Assembly: GCF_000685355.1 (NCBI RefSeq)
Contig: NZ_JHET01000007.1
Coordinates: 420,343-484,342, forward strand
DNA: 64,000 bases
Source: Microbacterium sp. CH12i
GTDB taxonomy: Bacteria > Actinomycetota > Actinomycetes > Actinomycetales > Microbacteriaceae
Direction: 5' to 3'
This document shows positions 28,661 through 38,012 of this stretch, piece by piece (the first letter of the stretch is position 1; each line of letters opens with the position of its first letter). The notes beneath the pieces were generated by a model, which made no database searches, was not told where the DNA came from, and worked only from the letters and a program-made list of their open reading frames with translations. The position numbers were made by a program, and so were the translations under genes.

Positions 28661-29893
28661 TCAGGACAGAATCGTTCCGGTCAACTGCGAAAGCGGCTCG
28701 GCCAAGGCGTTGAGCAGGTCGGTCAGCTCGCGCTTGTCTGCGTCAGTGAGCTGGGGGTATGCAATAAACCCGGTCTCGAACGACCCTTGGACTGCAAGCG
28801 ACTCGTTGAGCGCCGCGTAGCCATCTTCGATCTTCTTCACCAACGCTGCTCCGTCGTCGCCCTGCGCCGCAGCGAGGTCCCGAACGAGCGAGAACGCCAT
28901 CTCTGACCCTTCGACGTTGGCCGCGAAGTCCCAGAGATCTGTACCAGACCACCAGTCCTCTTCGCCGGTGATTTTACCGGTGGCTACCTCGTCGAGCAGG
29001 GCGATGGCACCGTTGGAGATGCCACTGATGCCCTGTGCGTCCAGCGCCGCGGTGAAATCCTCAGAGTGCACGTAGTCGAAGAGCTCCTGCACATCAGCGA
29101 TCAGCACGTCGCCGAATTCACCGCGCTCCTCGGTGGTCGACGGCGTCCAGTCCTGCCACGCCGGAGTCTCGCCGTCGGCGTTCAGCGCATCTGCGGCAGG
29201 CACCCAGAGATCTTTTTCGATGCGATGGAACCCTGTCCAATCAAGGCCTTCGGCTACGGCATCCACCTCGCGGTAGTCGATGCGCGGATCAAGGTCTCCG
29301 AGCGATTCAGCGACAGGCTCGATGCGCTCGTAGTAGGACCGCACCTGCGGGAAGAGTGCCCGAGCAGTCTCGTCATCGCCTGATTCGTAGGCCGCGACGA
29401 AGTCATCGACTGCCGGGACAAGCTGACCGACCTGATCCTTGACGAACGCCGCGTAAAGGTCGACGGCCTGTTGCTTCTGTTCGGCATCCGGCCCATTGAT
29501 CGCAACAGCCTCGCCGGTGACAGTGAAGCTGGCCTTTCCGACCCCGGCGCCGAGCATGCCCGGCTTGCAGAGGGTGAAGTATTCACCGGGCTGGACGACA
29601 ACGGTGAGCGTGCGGGATGCCGATGGCGCGATGTTCTCGGCCTCGCCGACGATGCGAAGCCCATCATCTGCGAGCAGATAGAACTCGCTGACCTGGGCGG
29701 ACTTATTGCTGACATCGAAGGTCAGCGTCCCGCTGGTAGCGGTGGCTTCGGAGACCGCGCACTCTCCATCGGTCGACGTCACGGTCAATGCTGATGCATC
29801 GCCCGCATCGCTTTTCGCGACGCAGCCGGCGAGAACGAGAGTCGCTGCACCTGTTGCCGCAAGGGCAGCCAACAGACGTCTGGGCATGGTCAT
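28661..29893 (-). CDS. efeO: Iron uptake lipoprotein EfeO
   Basis: Periplasm-side iron-binding component of the EfeUOB importer. The 410 residues start with a lipoprotein signal with lipobox LAGC (Cys24). A cupredoxin-like domain follows (about 35-120, TLTFDVSNKSAQVSEFYLL), then an M75 imelysin-like domain with the metal motif HRIEKDLW near residue 220. This is the long, cupredoxin-containing form. Its ATG overlaps the efeU stop by 4 bases. Confidence 0.95.
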   Translation of the reverse strand: MTMPRRLLAALAATGAATLVLAGCVAKSDAGDASALTVTSTDGECAVSEATATSGTLTFDVSNKSAQVSEFYLLADDGLRIVGEAENIAPSASRTLTVVVQPGEYFTLCKPGMLGAGVGKASFTVTGEAVAINGPDAEQKQQAVDLYAAFVKDQVGQLVPAVDDFVAAYESGDDETARALFPQVRSYYERIEPVAESLGDLDPRIDYREVDAVAEGLDWTGFHRIEKDLWVPAADALNADGETPAWQDWTPSTTEERGEFGDVLIADVQELFDYVHSEDFTAALDAQGISGISNGAIALLDEVATGKITGEEDWWSGTDLWDFAANVEGSEMAFSLVRDLAAAQGDDGAALVKKIEDGYAALNESLAVQGSFETGFIAYPQLTDADKRELTDLLNALAEPLSQLTGTILS

Positions 29894-30834
29894 GATGCTC
29901 CTTGTGTGGCCGCAGGCTCTGGGTACCGAGCGGTGTTTGTGGACGGCGTGGTGGAGCGCGCTCGCTTCGGCCGAAGGCCGCGGAGGAAGAACGTTCCGAC
30001 GATGACGATGTAGAGGATCCAGACCGAGACCTGAAGCCAGGTCATCTGCGGCATGAAGCCGATAGTCGCCTGCAGAATCACGGCGAGAGGGCTGCCAGGC
30101 GCGATCAGCGCGCTGAGGTCAAAAGCCCAACCGAACGGGAACGCCGCCCAGCCAACGGCGACCGCGCCGGTTACCGGATCGAGAGGCGCTGCCGCCGTGA
30201 ATGGACCGGGAAGCGCACCGGCCTCCTGTAGATCCATGATCGCGTAGGCGAGGACTCCCGCAGCGACGATGACAAGGAAGCCACCAGTGAAGGCGAAGAA
30301 GCGACGCAGGTCAAGGCGTACCGCACCCCGCGCAATCAATGCCCCAACCACGGCGGCACAAAGGAGCCCGAGAAGCGCACCGAACAGGGCGACTGGTGCT
30401 TCTCCGAACGACTGAACCATCGACCAAAGCAGCAGAGTCGTCTCGATGCCTTCGCGTGCAACGGAGACGAATCCGATCGCGACAAGCGCCCACAAGCTGC
30501 CGTGCGCGAGCGCTCGGTCAATGCCGCCTTCGAGCGTGGCCTTCATCGTGCGCGCGGCCTTCTGCATCCAGAAGATCATCCAGGTGACCATCGCGACGGC
30601 GATCAGCGAGAGCCCGCCGCCGATGAGTTCTTGCGCTTCGAAGGTCAGCGCATACGCGCCAAACGTGAGGATGGCACCGATGCCGAGCGACAGTGCGATT
30701 GCGAGGGCGATGCCCGCCCACATCCGGGGAAGGACGTCGCGGCGACCAATACGAGAGAGGTACGCGACAAGTATTCCGACGACCAGCGCAGCCTCGAGAC
30801 CTTCACGAAGGCCGATCAGAAAAGTGGCGAGCAC
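29890..30834 (-). CDS. efeU: Ferrous/ferric iron permease EfeU (FTR1 family)
   Basis: Membrane iron channel of about 314 residues with seven hydrophobic helices. Both FTR1-type REGxE iron motifs are present: GLREGLEAALVVG close to the N-terminus and VAREGIETTLLLW in the middle. GTG 30834 is preferred: it puts the first REGxE in the first helix, as in the family, and GGAG lies 9 bases upstream. A longer frame to 30963 would add residues across the iron box. First gene of efeUOB, likely repressed by an iron-loaded DtxR/IdeR protein. Confidence 0.94.
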   Translation of the reverse strand: MLATFLIGLREGLEAALVVGILVAYLSRIGRRDVLPRMWAGIALAIALSLGIGAILTFGAYALTFEAQELIGGGLSLIAVAMVTWMIFWMQKAARTMKATLEGGIDRALAHGSLWALVAIGFVSVAREGIETTLLLWSMVQSFGEAPVALFGALLGLLCAAVVGALIARGAVRLDLRRFFAFTGGFLVIVAAGVLAYAIMDLQEAGALPGPFTAAAPLDPVTGAVAVGWAAFPFGWAFDLSALIAPGSPLAVILQATIGFMPQMTWLQVSVWILYIVIVGTFFLRGLRPKRARSTTPSTNTARYPEPAATQGAS

Positions 30835-30853
30835 GGGCAGTTTCTCCGGGAGT

Positions 30854-30872
30854 TTAGGTAAGGCACCCCTTA
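30854..30872 (-). promoter_or_regulatory. Iron box (DtxR/IdeR-type) upstream of efeUOB
   Basis: TTAGGTAAGGCACCCCTTA matches the actinobacterial iron-box form TTAGGTTAGGCTCACCTAA at 15 of 19 positions. It lies 20-38 bases before the efeU start, where it would block the promoter. Regulator assignment is inferred. Confidence 0.62.
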
Positions 30873-31001
30873 CTCGGAAAACTTTAGCATCCAGGACAGG
30901 CTGCGCCCAACACTCACGATGAGACACGCCTTGAGGTGGTCTTCGCGTAAATCTTCGACACACTCGGGCCGGGCCATGGAAACTCGCCGTACGCTCAGGG
31001 C

Positions 31002-32006
31002 ATGGCTGATCTCAACCTCCCCATTCTCTCTCTGTCCGAGCTCGACAATGGAACAGAGGCCGCCGCGCGCTTCCGTGATGCACTGGCCGCTGCCGCCCAC
31101 GACGTCGGATTCTTCTACCTGACCGGCACCGGCATCGCGCCCGAACTCTTCCGCAAGCTTCAGCAGGCCGCTCGCGATTTCTTCGATCTGCCCGAGGACC
31201 AGAAGCTCGCCATCGAGAACGTGCACAGCCCGCAATTCCGGGGCTACACCCGCATCGGCGGCGAACTCACGCAAGGCAAGGTCGACTGGCGTGAGCAGAT
31301 CGACATCGGTCCAGAGCGAGAGCCCGTCGCCGACGGGCCGGCATTCAACCGCCTGACCGGACCCAATCTTTGGCCCGCAGCCCAGCCAGAACTCCGCGAG
31401 GTCGCCGAGTCATGGCGTGAGCATCTCACGGGCATCTCCCGCCGGCTCCTGCGCAGCTGGGCGGAAGCGCTCGGCGCCGAGCGAACACACTTTGACGCCG
31501 ACTTCGGCGACCCGGCGAGCCTGATGAAGATCGTGCGGTACCCCGGCACGGACGCCCCGGAACCGCAACAGGGCGTCGGTGCGCACAAAGATTCTGGCGT
31601 GCTCACCCTGCTCTGGGTGGAGCCAGGCAAAGGCGGCCTCCAGGTCGAGCGCGACGGCGCGTGGGTGGACGCCCCGCCGGTCGACGACGCCTTCATCGTA
31701 AACATCGGCGAGATGCTCGAATACGCCACCGGTGGTTACCTCAAGGCCACCAACCACCGAGTGATCTCGCCTAAGGCACCGGCGGACCGCATCTCGGTGC
31801 CGTTCTTCTTCAGCCCGGCCCTCGACGCGACGCTGCCGCTGATTGAACTGCCTGCCGAGCTTGCCGCCGAAGCACGCGGGATAACCGAGGACCCGTCGAA
31901 CCCGATCCACAGCCTTTACGGCGAGAACGCGCTCAAGTCTCGCCTGCGCGCGCACCCCGACGTGGCAGCCATTCACCACGCCGACCTGGTGGCAGCGACC
32001 GCCTAA
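31002..32006 (+). CDS. Isopenicillin-N-synthase-like 2OG-Fe(II) oxygenase
   Basis: 334-residue non-haem iron oxygenase. N-terminal DIOX_N region (NLPILSLSELDNGTEAAARF, DVGFFYLTGTGI). The double-stranded beta-helix core has the Fe(II) triad in GAHKDSGVLTLLW (HxD) and ATNHRVISP (distal His), and the oxoglutarate-binding RISVPFF. Members modify small molecules or amino acids; the substrate is unknown. Divergent from efeU, next to the DUF488 gene 42 bases downstream. Confidence 0.9.
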   Translation: MADLNLPILSLSELDNGTEAAARFRDALAAAAHDVGFFYLTGTGIAPELFRKLQQAARDFFDLPEDQKLAIENVHSPQFRGYTRIGGELTQGKVDWREQIDIGPEREPVADGPAFNRLTGPNLWPAAQPELREVAESWREHLTGISRRLLRSWAEALGAERTHFDADFGDPASLMKIVRYPGTDAPEPQQGVGAHKDSGVLTLLWVEPGKGGLQVERDGAWVDAPPVDDAFIVNIGEMLEYATGGYLKATNHRVISPKAPADRISVPFFFSPALDATLPLIELPAELAAEARGITEDPSNPIHSLYGENALKSRLRAHPDVAAIHHADLVAATA

Positions 32007-32047
32007 GCCGCGGCATCCGCTCACTCCCCGATCGGAAAGGATGCCCA

Positions 32048-32574
32048 ATGCCTCTGCCGTTCTTCACCGTCGGGCACTCCGACCGCTCCATCGAGGAGTT
32101 CGCCGAAGTCTTGCAGTCCGCTGAGATCGGTCATGTCATTGATGTGCGTCGCCTACCGGGGTCGCGGAGGCACCCGCAGTTCAACGAGGACTCGCTGCCC
32201 GAGACACTCGAGGCCACCGGCATCCGATTCGATCGCATCGCAGAGCTGGGCGGACGCGGCCGGTGTCGAAAGAGGTTCCGTTCGAGGTGAACGCGTTCTG
32301 GCAGAACCGCAGCTTCCACAACTATGCAGACCACGCGCTCTCGGACGAATTCCGCTTGGGGTCTCAGCAACTACTCGGGCACGGGCGAGAGTCACGCACC
32401 GCAGTCATGTGCTCAGAGGCGGTCTGGTGGCGCTGTCACCGGCGAATCATTGCCGATCACCTCATCGCCAATGGCGAGCAGGTGTTTCATCTGATGAGCG
32501 CCGGTCGCCAGCATCCGGCCGAGCTCACCGTGGGCGCCGTGGTCGACGACGGCAGGGTTACCTACCCCGCCTGA
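32048..32574 (+). CDS. DUF488 family protein (frameshifted)
   Basis: Small (about 175 residues when repaired) protein of unknown function. N-terminus FFTVGHSDRSIEEFAEVL, then IDVRRLPGSRRHPQFN and IAELGG. The frame breaks near 32262 and resumes as SKEVPFEVNAFWQNRSFHNY, then AVMCSEAVWWRCHRRIIADH, the family's conserved Cys-Glu...CHR block. One missing base joins the two parts. It follows the oxygenase gene on the same strand and may share its transcript. Confidence 0.87.
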
Positions 32575-32647
32575 GCGTGAAACATCGTTTCCGGCATGAG
32601 AAACGTCGCTGCACGCGATGTCTCATGCGGGAACACGTTTCTCGCGG
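32575..32647. repeat. Imperfect intergenic palindrome (REP-like)
   Basis: About 73 bases filling the gap between the convergent DUF488 and rpsO genes. The arms contain GAAAC...GTTTCC, GCATGAGA and TCGC on the left and GCGA, TCTCATGC, GGAAC and GTTTC on the right, centred on TGCAC at 32610-32614. It has no T-run of its own; the rpsO terminator is separate. Confidence 0.6.
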
Positions 32648-32664
32648 GCGCCGCAACAAAAACG

Positions 32665-32690
32665 AGGCCGCCCCACACCTGGGACGGCCT
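32665..32690 (-). terminator. Rho-independent terminator of rpsO
   Basis: Arms AGGCCG-x-CCC and GGG-x-CGGCCT with a 6-base loop. On the minus strand it is followed by CGTTTTTG, about 33 bases after the rpsO stop. Confidence 0.85.
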
Positions 32691-32722
32691 TCGGAAGAAG
32701 TGCGATTGAACGCTGGGTCGCT

Positions 32723-32992
32723 TTAGCGGCGCAGTCCAAGCTTCTCGATCAACGTACGGTAACGTGCGATCTCGGTGTCCTGGAGGTAGCCGAGCAGACG
32801 ACGGCGCTGACCCACCATAAGGAACAGGCCACGACGCGAGTGGTGGTCGTGCTTGTGCTCCTTGAGGTGTTCGGTGAGGTCTTTGATGCGCTGCGTCAGC
32901 ATTGCGACCTGCACCTCGGGGGATCCGGTGTCACCGGGGTGCGTCGCGTACTCTTCCATGATCGCCTTCTTGGCGTCAGACTCGAGTGGCAT
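32723..32992 (-). CDS. rpsO: 30S ribosomal protein S15
   Basis: 89-residue primary 16S rRNA-binding protein. It has the family blocks [40 protein letters not shown] and RRRLLGYLQ, with full length and no break. Its own terminator follows, so it is monocistronic. pnp, which usually follows rpsO directly, is 11.6 kb further along the same strand. Confidence 0.99.
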   Translation of the reverse strand: MPLESDAKKAIMEEYATHPGDTGSPEVQVAMLTQRIKDLTEHLKEHKHDHHSRRGLFLMVGQRRRLLGYLQDTEIARYRTLIEKLGLRR

Positions 32993-33154
32993 AGATGGGA
33001 TCCCCTTTCAGTTCGTTGCGCGGCGCCCAACACCTGTTGCGTGGGCTCTCTTTATCCGCGGCCGATCAAACGGCAACTTCAAGAGTCTATCAGCCCTGCG
33101 ACTGGCCCTACGACCGCGCACAGGCCCAGTCACAGAAGCAGATAGCCTCATGGA

Positions 33155-34437
33155 GTGAACGGCTCCCTCATCGACCTCCGGCCTTTCCGCGCCAGCGGAG
33201 CGTTCACCAGAATGTGGATCGGCTCCACCCTCGCTGGCCTGGGCGGTCAGCTCACGCTCGTCACCGTGATGCTTCACGTGTTCGAGTTGACCGAAAGCAC
33301 CTTCGCCGTGTCGATGGTCGCGGTAGCTGGCCTCATCCCGATGATTCTCGCGGGCCTCTACGGCGGGATGCTGGCCGATGCGTTCGACCGTCGCCTGGTG
33401 GCCCTCATCGCCGCTGTCATAACGTTCGCGTCCACGCTGCTGCTCGCCGCAGTGACCTGGGCTCAGATCGAGACGATCTGGTGGCTTTACGCGCTCAGCA
33501 TTGTCAATGCCGCTGCGAACTCGGTCGGAATGGCGACCCGCAGCGCGATCATCCCCCGTCTACTCCCCCGCGACCTGCTCGCGTCGCGTCGGCGCTCAAC
33601 GGCATCACGATCGGCATGATGGTGATGGTCGGTCCCGCGCTCGCGGGAATTCTCGTCGCCACGACCGGTTACGGCTGGACGTATTCGATCGACGTGGTCC
33701 TGATGCTCGCGATGTTCCTCGGACTCTGGACGCTTCCGCCGTTGCGCCCCGAAGGGACGATCGTGCGTCCTGGGCTGGAATCGCTCGTCGACGGATGGCG
33801 GTTTCTCAAGCGCGCCGGGAACATCCGCACGCAGTACATCCTCGACATCATCGCGATGACGTTCGGAAATCCCATCGCGCTGTACCCGGCGCTCGGGACG
33901 GTGCTGCTCGGTGGCGGCGCGATCACAACGGGTACGCTCACCGCAGCTGTCGCCGCTGGTACGTTCCTTTCGAGCCTGTTCTCTGGACGCGTCGTCCGCT
34001 ACCGCTGGCATGGGCTGGGCATTCAGCGTGCGATCCAGGTCTACGGCGCATCGATCCTGGCCTTCGGCGCGGTTCTGCTTCTGGGCGTCTGGATGCCGCC
34101 GGTCAGCGAGAACACGGTGAACCTCGGGCTTATCATCGCCGCGTGCGTCGCCCTTGCGGTCTCCGGAGCATCTGACAACATCAGCTCGATCTATCGCAGC
34201 ACGATGATGCAGGCATCCGTGCCCGACAGCATCCGAGGCAGGCTGCAGGGCATCTTCATCATCGTCGTCACCGGCGGCCCACGCCTCGGTGCACTCTACG
34301 TCGGGGCGCTCTCGACGTTGACTGCACTGTGGTTCCCGCCGCTGATCGGTGGGTTCATTGTGATCGCTCTGGTGGCGTTCGCAGTCCGTCTCACCCCGCG
34401 ATTCCGCTCTTATGACGCAGAGAACCCCACGCCCTGA
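33155..34437 (+). CDS. MFS transporter (frameshifted)
   Basis: Twelve-helix-type major facilitator, about 427 residues when repaired, of the enterobactin/macrolide exporter-like (MFS_3) kind. The first half has MWIGSTLAGLGGQLTLVTVM and the loop GGMLADAFDRRLVAL. It breaks near 33583 after LLPRDLLA and continues as VASALNGITIGMMVMVGPAL to MMQASVPDSIRGRLQGIF. One missing base restores the frame. GTG 33155 is the start; open sequence further upstream in the second frame is not coding. The last codons lie inside a terminator hairpin. Confidence 0.9.
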
Positions 34438-34451
34438 CGGACGTGGGGTTC
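34422..34451. terminator. Hairpin spanning the MFS stop codon
   Basis: Perfect 10-base arms GAACCCCACG (34422-34431) and CGTGGGGTTC (34442-34451). The MFS stop TGA is in the loop. It sits between convergent genes and could stop transcripts from both sides, although the T-tracts are weak. Confidence 0.65.
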
Positions 34452-34464
34452 TCGAAAACGTAGC

Positions 34465-35018
34465 TCAGTCCTGCTGCAGAGCGCCCTGCAGGTCAAGGTT
34501 GATCGTGATGTCCTTGCCGACGAGGACGCCGCCGGTCTCGAGAGCGGTGTTCCAGGTGAGGCCGAAGTCCTCACGGTTGATCGTCGTCGTCGCCGATGCA
34601 CCCGCCTTGTAGTTGCCATACGGGTCCTGGCCGAAGCCGCCGAACTCGAACTCGAAGCTGACCGGCTTGGTGGTGCCGCGGATCGTCAGGTCGCCATCGA
34701 TGAAGAAGTCACCTGACTCGACGCGAGCACCCGTGGAGACGAACTCCATCGTCGGGAAGGTCTCGGCGTCAAAGAAGTCTGCCGAGCGGAGGTGCCCGTC
34801 GCGGCCATCGTCCTTCGTGTCGAGCGAAGCGACGTCGACGCTCGCCGTGACCCGTGCATCGAGCGGGTTCTCCGGAGCAACGAGGGTCGCACTCTTCATT
34901 CCGAACGTGCCGCGTACCTTCGAGATCATCATGTGGCGGACGCTGAAGGTCACCTCGCTGTGCGAGGGGTCAAGGACCAGGTGCCTGCGCGGTAGCCGGG
35001 AATGTCGATCGTGGTCAT
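34465..35018 (-). CDS. YceI family protein (frameshifted)
   Basis: Lipocalin-like fold that binds isoprenoid-type lipids; no signal peptide here. The start ATG 35018 has AGGAG 7 bases upstream and gives MTTIDIPGYRAGTWSLD. A missing G near 34970 (TTGACC for TTGGACC) shifts the frame. After repair PSHSEVTFSVRHMMISKVRG follows, then ADFFDAETFPTMEFVSTG and NREDFGLTWNTALETGG. Full length is about 184 residues. Without the repair the apparent gene starts falsely at 34953. Confidence 0.9.
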
Positions 35019-35115
35019 TGTTTTCTCCTAAAAGTTTGTGGGCATCTCGTGGCGTTCACGTAGCTTCAACTCGCATGCGTCTGCATGTATTCCGAGATTC
35101 TCGGAAAAAAGTTGA

Positions 35116-35148
35116 AGGCCCCCGCTCCGGCATCCGGAACGAGGGCCT
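35116..35148 (-). terminator. Terminator of the FKBP gene
   Basis: Arms AGGCCC-CGCTCCGG and CCGGA-CG-GGGCCT around a CAT loop, followed on the minus strand by TCAACTTTTTT, just after the FKBP stop. Confidence 0.82.
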
Positions 35149-35164
35149 GAAACCGAGATGGATA

Positions 35165-35533
35165 TCAGCCGACAGCGACCAGATCGATGATGAAGATCAG
35201 GCTCTTACCGGAAAGGAAGTGGCCAGCACCGGCCGGACCGTAGGCCAGGTGCGGCGGGATGACCAGCTCACGACGACCGCCGACCTTCATGCCGGGGATG
35301 CCGTCCTGCCACCCCTGGATGAGGCCACGCAGCGGGAACTGGATCGTCTCGCCACGCCCCCAAGAGGAGTCGAACTCTTCGCCGGTGTCGTGCTCGACGC
35401 CGGCGTAGTGCACGGTAACGGTGTCGCCGGGCTTGGCTTCAGCACCGTCACCTTCGATGAGGTCTCGGATGACGAGCTCTTCGGGCGCGGGACCGGTAGG
35501 GGCGTCGAACTCGGGCTTTGTGCGATCAGTCAT
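35165..35533 (-). CDS. FKBP-type peptidyl-prolyl cis-trans isomerase
   Basis: 122-residue cytosolic single-domain FKBP. Blocks are KPGDTVTVHYAGVEHDTGEE, FDSSWGRGETIQFPL, IQGWQDGIPGMKVGGRREL and the C-terminal LIFIIDLVAVG. ATG 35533 (MTDRTKPEFDAP) is chosen over a longer frame because similarity begins there and GGAG precedes it. Monocistronic with its own terminator. Confidence 0.94.
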   Translation of the reverse strand: MTDRTKPEFDAPTGPAPEELVIRDLIEGDGAEAKPGDTVTVHYAGVEHDTGEEFDSSWGRGETIQFPLRGLIQGWQDGIPGMKVGGRRELVIPPHLAYGPAGAGHFLSGKSLIFIIDLVAVG

Positions 35534-35744
35534 GACTCCATACAACCTGAGGTGCCGTGCCTGGTCAATGTGAACACACCAGCCGAGAGCGAACAGGGTC
35601 TTGACACCGACGACCGTCGGGTGCACGCTGGTTTCAGATCAACTCAGCGCCCGGGAGTCTCGCAGGCATCGCCGCAACACCGGGCGCTGAGTCTGTGTCG
35701 GGCTGAGTCTGTGTCGGGGAGGATCCTCCGACGTGCCAGATCCC

Positions 35745-37082
35745 TCAATACGCCAGCAGGGACGCCCTGGTCGCACGCGTGCGTGTAAGCAGGGCACGCT
35801 CGTCATCTGCCGCGAGCGGGTCGCGGCCGGTGATCGCGCGCTGGCGAACGGCGGCAAGAGCCGTGGCGTCCATGATGAAATCCTTCATCAGACCACGCCG
35901 GTCACCGCGGAGCGATGCAGCCCAGCCGAGCCCCACCTTGCGGCCAGCGGGAGTGGCAAGCATCGTGACTTCCTCTGGTGTGAACCAGCCTGCCGCGGCG
36001 TACTCCCCCAGACGCTCACGGGTAAGCCGCGCTTCTTCCTTACGGAGCGCCACAATCGCGAGGATGAACCCGATGAAAAGTGGAACCTGAAGCGTGAGAT
36101 ACAGCACGAAGAAGTCGGCAAAAATTGCCGATCCATTCCAGAGCGCGTGCAGAACAATCGCGCCGAGCAGACCCAAGACTCCGGCCCCCATCACTGCGCC
36201 CGTAGAGGCAGAGCGACGCGCCGCAAGGCCCATTGCAAAGCCAGTGGTAGCGGTGAACATCGCATGCGCGAACGGCGAGAGGAGACCGCGCATCACGAAC
36301 GTCGCTGTCAGTCCGCCGCCGCCGCTCTCGATAAGACTGATCGCGAAGTACTGGATGTTCTCCGTAAACGCGAACCCACCACCGATCAGAGCGCCGTACA
36401 CGATGCCATCGATCGGACCGTCGAATGCTCGCTTACCGATCACGAAGACAATCAGGATGCCGAGACCCTTCGCCAGTTCCTCGACGATCGGAGCCTGAAT
36501 CACCGAGGCGGCAACCTCATTGCGCTGACCGATCATCAGAGTGATCCCGATATCGACGAGCAGCGTGAGCCCCACCGCTGCGACGCCACCCCAGGCAATA
36601 GCAAAAGCGATCAGCAGCTTCGGCTCCGGTTCCCAGCGATCGATAATGCGGACGCCAAGAAACACGATCGCCAGCGGGATCAGCGCAAGGATCAGACCGA
36701 GCCCGGATGCTACGACGCCCAGCGCCCAAATGAAGTAGGCGATCAGCGCGAGCAGGACGAAACCGAGCACGCCGAATAGCCACACCGAGACGGTACGGCC
36801 CTTCTTTGCCGGGACAGGCAACGCCGGAAGCGCGGGTGCAGGGGCGGGCGCTGCAGGCGCCGGCGGGGAATAGCTCGTCGGCTGTGCAAGCGCTGACGCA
36901 TATGCCGGCTGCTGGCTGAACTGCGGCGGCGTGTAACGAGACTGCGCGTACTGCTGCTGCGAGTACTGTGCGGGCTGCTGCGCGTACTGTGCGGGTTGCT
37001 GCGGAGGAGGCCCGGCCGGTGGTCCCGGCTGCGGAGCCGGTGGCGGCGTGTAGGGCGGCTGTGGCGGTCCTCCGAATGTCAT
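35745..37082 (-). CDS. PrsW family intramembrane metalloprotease
   Basis: About 445 residues. The first 90 are a cytosolic Pro/Gln/Tyr-rich tail (many PQ, QQ and QY pairs). Eight or more hydrophobic helices follow with the PrsW motifs: EE in PIVEELAKGLG, FAFTENIQY, the histidine in LLSPFAHAMFTA, and HALWNGSA. PrsW cleaves an anti-sigma factor in Bacillus; in actinobacteria the substrate is unknown. The C-terminal 90 residues are soluble. ATG 37082 is preferred to a TTG two codons upstream. Confidence 0.88.
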   Translation of the reverse strand: MTFGGPPQPPYTPPPAPQPGPPAGPPPQQPAQYAQQPAQYSQQQYAQSRYTPPQFSQQPAYASALAQPTSYSPPAPAAPAPAPALPALPVPAKKGRTVSVWLFGVLGFVLLALIAYFIWALGVVASGLGLILALIPLAIVFLGVRIIDRWEPEPKLLIAFAIAWGGVAAVGLTLLVDIGITLMIGQRNEVAASVIQAPIVEELAKGLGILIVFVIGKRAFDGPIDGIVYGALIGGGFAFTENIQYFAISLIESGGGGLTATFVMRGLLSPFAHAMFTATTGFAMGLAARRSASTGAVMGAGVLGLLGAIVLHALWNGSAIFADFFVLYLTLQVPLFIGFILAIVALRKEEARLTRERLGEYAAAGWFTPEEVTMLATPAGRKVGLGWAASLRGDRRGLMKDFIMDATALAAVRQRAITGRDPLAADDERALLTRTRATRASLLAY

Positions 37083-37142
37083 AGTCAAAGCCTAGAGGAA
37101 CGCCTTGACCTTGCTCCAATGCGCGACCGGTAGCGTAGAGAC

Positions 37143-38012
37143 ATGCGTTTCGCCCATCTCCGCCGGCCCGACTCCACCGAGGACCGACTTGCTCTTATCG
37201 ATGGCTCCGACGCCATCCTGGTCGCTGATCTCCTCTCCCCTGCTCCCGCGAACCTGCAGGAACTGATCGAGGGCGGTGAGGCCGCCCTCGCAGCGCTCCG
37301 CACAGCGGCCGCAGCAGGAACTAGCCCCCGGCATCCGCTCGCCGACTTTGGCTTCGCGTCTGCCGTGCTGAACCCACCGGTGATCTTGGCCATCGGTCTG
37401 AACTACGCCGCGCACTCCAGCGAGCTGGGGCTGAAGACCGACACTGCGCCCACGGTCTTCACACTCTGGCCGAACTCACTCACCGCACATGAGGCGACCA
37501 CAGGCTGGCCGCGAGTGCTGAGCGAGTCCGTCGACTACGAGGCCGAGCTCGGTGTGCTGATCGGAAAGCCGGCGAAAAACGTCGACGCAGAAGACGCTCT
37601 CGACCATGTCTGGGGCTACACGGTTGTCAACGACATCACCGCTCGCGACATTCAGTTCGCTGAGGCACAGTGGTCCAGGTGCAAGTCGTTCGACGGGTTC
37701 ACCCCCACCGGCCCATTCGTCGTGACGGCGGATGAGATCCCCGACCCGCAGGATCTGCACATTTGGACCGTCGTCGACGGCCACACCGTGCAGGATGCGA
37801 CGACTGGGCAGATGGTGAGGTCGGTATCGACCCTCATCGCCCATCTGTCCCAGTCGATCACACTGCAGCCGGGAACCCTGATCTCCACCGGCAGCCCCGG
37901 CGGGGCTGGCTACTCCCGCGACCCGCAGATCTTCCTGCGTGACCGGTCAACCGTTACCGTCGGAATTGACGGCATCGGTGAGCTGACCACGCACTGCCGC
38001 ATCTACGACTAG
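37143..38012 (+). CDS. Fumarylacetoacetate hydrolase family protein
   Basis: 289-residue FAH-fold enzyme, possibly a hydrolase, isomerase or decarboxylase of a 2-oxo or acyl-pyruvate compound. Metal ligands are in YEAELGVLIGKPAKNV (two acidic residues) and GYTVVNDITARDIQ (Asp), with GLNYAAHSSELG before them and LISTGSPGGAGYSRDP near the end. Its TAG stop shares a CTAG with the stop of the convergent aspA gene. Substrate not determinable. Confidence 0.9.
   Translation: MRFAHLRRPDSTEDRLALIDGSDAILVADLLSPAPANLQELIEGGEAALAALRTAAAAGTSPRHPLADFGFASAVLNPPVILAIGLNYAAHSSELGLKTDTAPTVFTLWPNSLTAHEATTGWPRVLSESVDYEAELGVLIGKPAKNVDAEDALDHVWGYTVVNDITARDIQFAEAQWSRCKSFDGFTPTGPFVVTADEIPDPQDLHIWTVVDGHTVQDATTGQMVRSVSTLIAHLSQSITLQPGTLISTGSPGGAGYSRDPQIFLRDRSTVTVGIDGIGELTTHCRIYD

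Noticed and set aside
32995..33154. Upstream extension of the MFS gene in its second frame
   Set aside because: This stretch is the rpsO leader and upstream region. The real N-terminus is in the other frame from GTG 33155; the long frame is an artefact of the frameshift.
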